Below the pieces are notes generated by a model. It searched no databases. It had not been told where the DNA came from and worked only from the letters and a program-made list of their open reading frames with translations. The position numbers were made by a program, and so were the translations under genes. Source: Iodobacter violaceini (GTDB lineage: Bacteria > Pseudomonadota > Gammaproteobacteria > Burkholderiales > Chitinibacteraceae). From it: a DNA stretch of 64,000 nucleotides. Positions 35,226 through 41,756 of the stretch are shown here, in pieces; the first letter of the stretch is position 1; the number at the start of each line of letters is the position of its first letter. The DNA lies in NCBI RefSeq assembly GCF_011601265.1, contig NZ_JAAOLX010000005.1, positions 248,001-312,000 of the forward strand, given 5' to 3'.

Positions 35226-36788
35226 TCACCACCACTTAAATGGATCAATCGCAGTTTTAGATAGTGGCTGTTCATTAATATGATCTAGCTCACCCAATTT
35301 GAAATCCCTCATCCATTTTTTCACTGAATAATCAGAGGTCCAAATAGGGGAGCAATAACCTGCCATATCAAAGTGCAAACTAGGATTGATTAGTTTAATT
35401 TTTCCTGATTCCGATACCAAATCAATACCCCAAGCCCCACCCATCCTGCCACCTGCATAAGGATAGAGCTTAGTGGTTTGTACTACCGAGCCACACACAG
35501 CAATATCATCTGATTGTCCAGGACCATTCCAAACTTCATTTGATAGCGCTTTCATTATGCCAAATGAACTATCGGATATGATACTCGACGTGCCTGTTGC
35601 TGAGGTTATCCCTCCCGAATGATCCGAACGAGCCAAGCCCAAATAGTATTCCTTACTAATTGAGCCTTTAAAGCTACCAATATTAGGTCCACTCGTTTCT
35701 GAACCTAGGTTCACCTCCACGCCATCATCTATGCTTAAATAGGTGAACGATCCAGGTTTTCCCCCCATCAATTTAGTAATTGCTTCTTGGCCACCATTTT
35801 TATGCTGATCAACCGTCACGCCATCCCCTAAAATACTCGAATTCGGCACCCAAGTTTCACGGTGACGGATGTTGACTGAAGCCACCGGAAAAAACTTCAT
35901 AATTTCTTTTCTAAAAAACTCATCACTCGGTACATTGGGTAGAGTTCCAGCCACATTAATCGGCACGATGGCCATATTAAAAGGCTTAGTAATGCGAGGC
36001 TCAAGCTGAGCTGTTTTAACGTCGTTCGCCGAATTACTATCCAGCACAGTGCCCGTTACGATTTCAGCCTTAACAGTGAGCTTTTCTGCCAGCACTTGCC
36101 CGGCTGGCCAGCGCACAAGATAACTGCGATTCAGATCAGGTAAAGAAGTGCTTTTGATTTCTGTGGTTGCCTGGCTACGATCTTTGTACACGCCCACATT
36201 ACTACCATTATCAACATAATCCCGAGTGGTATAGGCAGCATAATAAATTGGAGCCTTATCGATTTCGACAGGCAACACACGCTGGCCATCCCGGGCAGAG
36301 ACAACTTGACTAAAGACCTCGCTACCATCTTTATCTTTAGTAATAGTGACTTTTAACTTAGGCGCTTTTAAGTTTGCCACTGAGCCGGAAACGGCAACCC
36401 GGATCAAAACATCCCGATTAGCCGCCAACGCAAAATATGGCGAATCTGCAGTCTTCAGATTGATTTGCCCGAACTCAATTTTCTGAACGTTGACATCACC
36501 AGTGGCCACCGCTGCAGCAGACGAATCCCCATTGAACCCGTCTAGCGCTGCATAAGTGAATGATTCAGCCGCATCATTAGAAAATGCCATTGCATCCCCC
36601 AAAGCAGGAGGAGGAATAACTGGGTTAGGCGTTGGAACAACCACATTACCACCGCCCGTAGAAGGATTACCTCCAGACGGTGCAGAGTCACCACCACCTC
36701 CCCCGCCGCCGCAAGCAGACAACAACGCCACAGCAGCCAATGTCACTACAGGCAGCAATGCAGAATGGGGGGTATTTTTAACTGTCAT
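35226..36788 (-). CDS. Lipoprotein resembling a metalloprotease with a lost zinc motif
   Basis: A 520-residue lipoprotein: lipobox LSAC (Cys26), then a Gly/Pro/Ser-rich linker (~27-60), a beta-rich region to ~250, and a C-terminal part like secreted zinc metalloproteases (PFNMAIVPI; YPYAGGRMGGAWG; HFDMAGYCSP at ~472-481, then WTSDY). In active relatives the block before this carries HExxH; here the equivalent seems to be N417-E-V-W-N421, with both histidines replaced, so it is probably inactive as a protease and may bind a ligand. Convergent with the pil operon and with repeat locus R2 upstream. It may be a surface protein of the conjugation or pilus system. Confidence 0.65.
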   Translation of the reverse strand: MTVKNTPHSALLPVVTLAAVALLSACGGGGGGGDSAPSGGNPSTGGGNVVVPTPNPVIPPPALGDAMAFSNDAAESFTYAALDGFNGDSSAAAVATGDVNVQKIEFGQINLKTADSPYFALAANRDVLIRVAVSGSVANLKAPKLKVTITKDKDGSEVFSQVVSARDGQRVLPVEIDKAPIYYAAYTTRDYVDNGSNVGVYKDRSQATTEIKSTSLPDLNRSYLVRWPAGQVLAEKLTVKAEIVTGTVLDSNSANDVKTAQLEPRITKPFNMAIVPINVAGTLPNVPSDEFFRKEIMKFFPVASVNIRHRETWVPNSSILGDGVTVDQHKNGGQEAITKLMGGKPGSFTYLSIDDGVEVNLGSETSGPNIGSFKGSISKEYYLGLARSDHSGGITSATGTSSIISDSSFGIMKALSNEVWNGPGQSDDIAVCGSVVQTTKLYPYAGGRMGGAWGIDLVSESGKIKLINPSLHFDMAGYCSPIWTSDYSVKKWMRDFKLGELDHINEQPLSKTAIDPFKWW

Positions 36789-36910
36789 TTTAAATTCCCT
36801 GTGTTTTCTTTGAAAGGTTATGCAGATGTATTAACAAAGACTACTTTACAGGAAATTTTATTTAACGAAAGAGTAACGCAAGGGAAAATGAAGCGTCTGG
36901 GAAATAATTA

Positions 36911-36990
36911 TACGTAGTAACGGCGTAGTATTTTTTTGGTCAGCTAAACTATTCCAAAATATTTACTTGATACTACGTCATTACTACGTA
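36911..36990. repeat. TACTACGT repeat locus R2
   Basis: ACGTAGTA at 36912-36919 and GCGTAGTA at 36923-36930 (11 bp apart), then TACTACGT at 36971-36978 and 36982-36989 (11 bp apart, opposite orientation). The second pair, TACTACGTcatTACTACGT, is identical to the first pair of R1. The two pairs form one large inverted repeat with a 40-bp centre. It lies upstream of the lipoprotein gene and past the end of the T6SS cargo operon. Confidence 0.9.
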
Positions 36991-37037
36991 TTACCTTATC
37001 AACCTATTTCTAAGACAATATTATTAATCTTACTGGT

Positions 37038-38015
37038 TTAATCCTGATCAGCATCCCAATACCAAATCGTCGCACCGTAAGTAGAGTCAGGGAAATCTGG
37101 CATTAGCTCGCCCTGTTTAAACTGAGCACGGCTGTTTTGCTTGGCAGGGCTATACCAGAAGCCTGATTGCGAGCAAGGCTGGCTGGCGACAACTCTTTGT
37201 GGGCCTAAATCATTCTCGGGCGATGGTTGCTCTGTTCTGGAGCGGGCAAAGTCAATCAAGTCTTTTGGGTAATACAAATGATCACGATAGCTGCTGTCAT
37301 CAACATCCCATAGAAAAGTAACTAAAGCGGCTTCAAAGGCCCAATAGCCAAAGTAAGAAGAATGGCCGACTTCATCTGTATGGGAGCCATACCAATAGCA
37401 ATCTTTCATTTTCTTATACCAGCCATCCAGAAAAGCTTTAACAAAAGCAGGGCGCTCTTCTGCTGGGGAAACAATCACTTTGGCCAGAGGACGATAAACA
37501 TCGGCATGCAGCAACGTGCGCTCAATTGGCCCAGTTTCAGGAGTAAGCTTTTGAACAATATATTCAAATAAACCATCACGGTGACGATTAAATTCAGCGT
37601 TTTTATTAATCCAGCCCATGATTCGAGGGATCTGCTCCTCATGACCGAGCAATTTGGCGAGAGACAACAACCACATTACGTAAACATAGGCATCTAATTG
37701 GGTGATTTCTAAAGTTAAAGCCTCCCCTTGCTTGCGCTCTTCAATAGAAATAAAAGAATCAAAGGCATCAATTGTAATGGTAAAACTTTGGACTAACTCT
37801 TGAATGGGGCTACCAGCTGTATAATTTAGAATTTGTACTTCTAAAAGAGAGCTGGCTATGCGCCACTTGAATGTTTTGATTGCTTTTTGACTAAGAGATT
37901 TATCATTAATAAGACATTCACTTCTTAATCTTATAGTCTCAGCTAAATCATTAGTGAATTCATTATAATGAGCTTCACTTATAAAACGCTGCCTGCGCTG
38001 TTTAGAAAAGCTCAT
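37038..38015 (-). CDS. PoNi-type immunity protein A with C-terminal tag
   Basis: A 325-residue protein of the DUF1911/PoNi type (helical; WLLSLAKLLGHEEQIPRI, VYRPLAKVIVSPAEERPAFV, WYGSHTDEVGHSSYFGYWAFE). These proteins neutralise polymorphic nuclease toxins. The last 45 residues (281-325: CSQSGFWYSP, KQGELMPDFPDS, GATIWYWD) form a separate tag shared with the two other immunity proteins here. From residue ~100 on it is nearly identical to the paralogue at 39243-40220, while the first ~100 residues differ. It is the last gene of the VgrG operon, 42 bp after the DUF3396 gene. Confidence 0.8.
   Translation of the reverse strand: MSFSKQRRQRFISEAHYNEFTNDLAETIRLRSECLINDKSLSQKAIKTFKWRIASSLLEVQILNYTAGSPIQELVQSFTITIDAFDSFISIEERKQGEALTLEITQLDAYVYVMWLLSLAKLLGHEEQIPRIMGWINKNAEFNRHRDGLFEYIVQKLTPETGPIERTLLHADVYRPLAKVIVSPAEERPAFVKAFLDGWYKKMKDCYWYGSHTDEVGHSSYFGYWAFEAALVTFLWDVDDSSYRDHLYYPKDLIDFARSRTEQPSPENDLGPQRVVASQPCSQSGFWYSPAKQNSRAQFKQGELMPDFPDSTYGATIWYWDADQD
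37045..37675 (-). repeat. Long direct repeat, copy 1 (immunity gene A)
   Basis: Nearly identical to 39250-39880, offset 2205 bp. The identity covers roughly the last two thirds of the immunity genes and stops sharply toward their 5' ends, near 37680/39885. It looks like recent duplication or gene conversion. Confidence 0.85.
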
Positions 38016-38057
38016 TGAGTAATTAGCCCTATCTATTTTTAGCCATTATTCATGGAA

Positions 38058-39239
38058 TTAGTTTTGATTGAAATCCCAATACCAAATCGTTGCACCGTAA
38101 CTAGAGTCAGGGAAATCTGGCATTAATTCACCCTGTTTAAACAAAGCACGGCTATTTTGCTTGGCGGGGGTATACCAGTAGCCTGATTGCGGGCAAGGCT
38201 GATGCGCTTCGCAGCGCTGTATATCCGTGTTATTTTGAGGGAAAGGCACGACAACTGCATAGGCTACTGGCTCATCTGGAATATCAAAGCGCTTTAGCCA
38301 TTGATCTGTAAGGTCTGGTGTAAACCTAGCCTCACCGGCGATCGAGCCGTAATGCAAATTGGATAGCTCCGCTACACGGGCCGGTTTTAGGATGCGGTTG
38401 GCAGCGATATAACTGGCGGGTAGCGGGCCTTTTTCTATCCAGCCCAGCTCCGGGTATTCCCCCGTTTTGACCATGATGCCGCCGGAGTAATTCAGTAAGC
38501 CAAGCCCCTCTTGTTCTAAAGCCGATGCCAGCACATCTTTGCCGCCCAGCTTAGGCAAATAATCGTCCGATAGAATCGTGTACCAGTTAATGCTTTTAAA
38601 ACCTTCACGTAATTCGTCATGACTAAGGCAGCTACCGACATCAAAACATCTAAATTGCTCGGCGTGTTCCAGTTCTAAATTTTCATAACGATGATATTCA
38701 TTACACTGCTGGAAACCTAGCCCAGCATAGCCATGCAAAGGTTGTAGCAAGCTGGCCCATTCGCGTAAGCGCCGCTCGAATACAATTAGACCGTTGCCTT
38801 GCAGCTCCTCTATAGGTAAGTAAATATTAAGGTACGAAATTCCTTTGTAATTTTTTTCTTTCCATCCAGCCATTGAGTATGCTTCTATAGCATAGCTGCC
38901 AACGAACTCATAGCCTGCGCCAGACGACCAAGTAAATTCAAGAGGATGAGTCATGGGTAAGGTTCTTACCCATTCGCTGCTGTTGGCATAATCACTGGCG
39001 GAATAGGCGCGGATTCTGTCCTGCCCATCCCCCCAATAGCCCCATTGAATATGCTGACCATAATGCAGGTGAAATTCTTGCATCACTTGAGCAATAGCTT
39101 GGCGGCGGGCAGGCAGATAAGCACCGACCATGTAAAACACGGCCACTAAGCCCCCTTGTAAGGTTGTTTTATTTGGCTCGTCTTCATCCACATAGGTGAA
39201 ATGCCAGTTGGCCTCTTCCCATTCTTCAAAAAAGCTCAT
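38058..39239 (-). CDS. DUF3396-type T6SS immunity protein with C-terminal tag
   Basis: A 393-residue protein. Residues ~1-330 match the DUF3396 type by features such as LPMTHPLEFTWSSGAGYEFVG, YLNIYLPIEEL, FVRRL-like FERRLREWASLLQPLHGYAGLGFQQC and CFDVGSCLSHDELREGFKSI; such proteins protect against VRR-Nuc and related T6SS nuclease effectors. The last 45 residues (349-393) are the same tag as in the PoNi-type proteins on both sides, although the bodies are unrelated. It starts 3 bases after the previous stop. It may be the cognate immunity or a captured orphan. Confidence 0.8.
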   Translation of the reverse strand: MSFFEEWEEANWHFTYVDEDEPNKTTLQGGLVAVFYMVGAYLPARRQAIAQVMQEFHLHYGQHIQWGYWGDGQDRIRAYSASDYANSSEWVRTLPMTHPLEFTWSSGAGYEFVGSYAIEAYSMAGWKEKNYKGISYLNIYLPIEELQGNGLIVFERRLREWASLLQPLHGYAGLGFQQCNEYHRYENLELEHAEQFRCFDVGSCLSHDELREGFKSINWYTILSDDYLPKLGGKDVLASALEQEGLGLLNYSGGIMVKTGEYPELGWIEKGPLPASYIAANRILKPARVAELSNLHYGSIAGEARFTPDLTDQWLKRFDIPDEPVAYAVVVPFPQNNTDIQRCEAHQPCPQSGYWYTPAKQNSRALFKQGELMPDFPDSSYGATIWYWDFNQN

Positions 39240-39242
39240 GAC

Positions 39243-40220
39243 TTAATCCTGCTCAGCATCCCAATACCAAATCGTCGCACCGTAAGTAGAGCCGGGGAAA
39301 TCTGGCATTAATTCGCCCTGTTTAAACAAAACACGGCTGTTTTGTTTGGCGGGGGTGTACCAGTAGCCTGATTGTGGGCAGGGCTTGTTAGCGACAACAC
39401 GTTGTGGGCCTAAATCATTCTCGGGCGATGGTTGCTCTGTTCTGGAGCGGGCAAAGTCGATCAAGTCTTTTGGGTAATACAAATGATCACGATAGCTGCT
39501 GTCATCAACATCCCATAGAAAAGTAACTAAAGCGGCTTCAAAGGCCCAATAGCCAAAGTAAGAAGAATGGCCGACTTCATCTGTATGGGAGCCATACCAA
39601 TAGCAATCTTTCATTTTCTTATACCAGCCATCCAGAAAAGCTTTAACTAAAGCAGGGCGCTCTTCTGCTGGGGAAACAATCACTTTGGCCAGAGGGCGAT
39701 AAACATCGGCATGCAGCAACGTGCGCTCAATTGGCCCAGTTTCAGGGGTAAGCTTTTGAACAATATATTCAAATAAACCATCACGGTGACGATTAAATTC
39801 AGCGTTTTTATTAATCCAGCCCATAATTCGGGGGATCTGCTCCTCATGACCGAGCAATTTGGCGAGGGATAATAGCCACATAACATAAACATAGGCTTCT
39901 ATCTGTGTGATCTCTAGAGATTCAGCTACGCCATTTTTTTTTATCTCATTTTTAATAAAATCATCGAAGGCATCAATTATTCCTATGAAATCAGCTGATG
40001 AAGTTTGAATAGATTGACCTGCTGTATAGTTAAGAATAAAAAGTTCTAACTTTTCAGATGCAATGCTCCATTTAAATGACTGCCTTGCCGCAGGTCGCAA
40101 GGATTCAGCATGTTTTAATTCTTCCTCAGATGTTCTTATCATATACAGCAGGCCGGCCATAAACTCTTGATAATGATCCTCACTAATGAAGCGCTGTCTG
40201 CGATTTTTATTAAATGTCAT
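39243..40220 (-). CDS. PoNi-type immunity protein B with C-terminal tag
   Basis: A 325-residue PoNi/DUF1911-type protein directly after the effector gene (9-bp gap), so the best candidate for the cognate immunity. Its residues ~100-325 are almost the same as those of copy A; residues 1-100 are clearly different (MIRTSEEELKHAESLRPAAR against IRLRSECLINDKSLSQKAIK), so the toxin-specific part may lie there. The tag is at 281-325. Cytoplasmic, no signal peptide. Confidence 0.82.
   Translation of the reverse strand: MTFNKNRRQRFISEDHYQEFMAGLLYMIRTSEEELKHAESLRPAARQSFKWSIASEKLELFILNYTAGQSIQTSSADFIGIIDAFDDFIKNEIKKNGVAESLEITQIEAYVYVMWLLSLAKLLGHEEQIPRIMGWINKNAEFNRHRDGLFEYIVQKLTPETGPIERTLLHADVYRPLAKVIVSPAEERPALVKAFLDGWYKKMKDCYWYGSHTDEVGHSSYFGYWAFEAALVTFLWDVDDSSYRDHLYYPKDLIDFARSRTEQPSPENDLGPQRVVANKPCPQSGYWYTPAKQNSRVLFKQGELMPDFPGSTYGATIWYWDAEQD
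39250..39880 (-). repeat. Long direct repeat, copy 2 (immunity gene B)
   Basis: Second copy of the repeat at 37045-37675. The tag-coding part also recurs inside the DUF3396 gene at ~38058-38195, giving three similar DNA stretches in one operon. Confidence 0.85.
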
Positions 40221-40229
40221 ATTCCCTCC

Positions 40230-41756
40230 CTAAAACTCTGTATTATTGGAATCTGTTGATTTAGGTTTTCGTGGCTTTGCCACTGCAGACTCTAAATCAA
40301 TTCCAGCGGCTTCAACGTCGATGAAAATATATAACTTCCCCACTTTAGTATCCCCCAGAGGCCCTGGCAGACAAATAAATATCCAACGAGAATACCCGCT
40401 TTTTACTATCGATTTTCTGATATCGGTGCTCTCTTCACGGCTCCGTGATTTGTCTTTTTGCAAAGCAGTAGGAATTCTTTTTTCCGTCCAAACAGTGCCC
40501 ATTTGCTGGCCATCACACGTATTCTTTAGTCTGTTTTTTGCTTCTTTTTTTATCCCTTCGGTATCTTTTTCATCAAAGTGCTTAGCAATATTTTTTGCCT
40601 CAAACACCACAAAACGTGGGTAGGCAGGGAATGGAAATTTTTCATCCCATGAGTATTCAATGTTAGGTGGCCTTGTTTCAGCAGGAATGAATATTATTTT
40701 TCCTGATTTAGGCTGGGTCACTAATGCAGGAAATGGGCTAGGTTTGTTTTTTTCTTGTTCCGGCTTTTCAAACAAGCCATCCAGCCCTTTCCCTTTTGGT
40801 GGGTCAATTAAGCGCTTATACAAAAGGGATTTTTCCATGATCCCATAGCCATCATTTTCACATTCTGCGCCATTCTTTTTGTTCTGATCTACTTGATCTG
40901 TGCATCGATTGTTAGTTGTATTAGATGTCGCAGTATTGGCTTGGGTAACTTCTAAAATAATCAGTTTTTTCTTTTCTTCAGCCAGCTTTTTCCGACGTGT
41001 TTCACGCTGGGCCATTCTATCCAGCTCTTGCTGTTCCGTATCTTCCTGCATTGCATTGCCAGGAATGGTTAGCAGAAGTAAGCCAATCATAGCTGGGGAC
41101 AAGGCAATTCGAGCCATGGATGCGAGGCGTGAAGGTGCGGCTGCCGTTTTAGGCATGGTCATAGGCTCTAGCGGCACATCCGTCATCGTAGGCAAGTAGC
41201 TTGGGCTTGGAGCAAAAGCAAGTTGAACTGGCGGGCCATTTTGCGCTAAATGGAGCGCAGTATCTTGTTGCTTTAAAATATCCAACCATGCCTTATGCTC
41301 TGATTTGATCTTGGTTTGCGCCCCTTTATAATCAAATTCTTCAATATATTTTCGGGCATCACCGTAGCCAATATGGTGCATAAAGGCTTTGATTTCAGAC
41401 CACTCCCTGCCATCGTAAACCATATCAATCAGCGTGCAAGAAGCCCCGTAAGTCGGCATAAATCCACTGAAATAATACGCAAGAGAATCAGATGTTTTGC
41501 TGCGTTCTCCACCGCTGAGAATAGATTGCAAATAGTCTCTGACTAGCTGCAAAAAATCATCGCCATTATGAAAAGCCTGAATGCGGGAAAGCCATTGGCC
41601 TGTGATTTTTTCCGCGACTTCATGTTGAGCGATCAGTGCCGCTGGGTAAAACAAACCAAGAAACTGGCCGACTTCCCGCACTGCCATCCTAATTGCGTCT
41701 GTTGAGCTGGTTTCTACTGGAATGATAGAGATGACACGTTTGCTATTTATACTCAT
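40230..41756 (-). CDS. Type VI secretion nuclease effector (REase-like)
   Basis: A 508-residue protein coupled to vgrG by a 4-base overlap. Residues 1-170 are a soluble N-terminal domain probably used for loading on VgrG. A hydrophobic segment (ALSPAMIGLLLLTIPGNAM, ~218-236) is followed by a charged coiled stretch and a linker. The C-terminal domain (~340-490) has FPAYPRFVVFEAKN with Glu386 and Lys388 as in PD-(D/E)xK nucleases, then CDGQQMGTVWTEKRIPTAL and GYSRWIFICLPGPLG, a pattern like Tox-REase-5. It likely cuts DNA in rival cells. Three immunity genes follow. Nuclease activity is inference. Confidence 0.75.
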   Translation of the reverse strand: MSINSKRVISIIPVETSSTDAIRMAVREVGQFLGLFYPAALIAQHEVAEKITGQWLSRIQAFHNGDDFLQLVRDYLQSILSGGERSKTSDSLAYYFSGFMPTYGASCTLIDMVYDGREWSEIKAFMHHIGYGDARKYIEEFDYKGAQTKIKSEHKAWLDILKQQDTALHLAQNGPPVQLAFAPSPSYLPTMTDVPLEPMTMPKTAAAPSRLASMARIALSPAMIGLLLLTIPGNAMQEDTEQQELDRMAQRETRRKKLAEEKKKLIILEVTQANTATSNTTNNRCTDQVDQNKKNGAECENDGYGIMEKSLLYKRLIDPPKGKGLDGLFEKPEQEKNKPSPFPALVTQPKSGKIIFIPAETRPPNIEYSWDEKFPFPAYPRFVVFEAKNIAKHFDEKDTEGIKKEAKNRLKNTCDGQQMGTVWTEKRIPTALQKDKSRSREESTDIRKSIVKSGYSRWIFICLPGPLGDTKVGKLYIFIDVEAAGIDLESAVAKPRKPKSTDSNNTEF

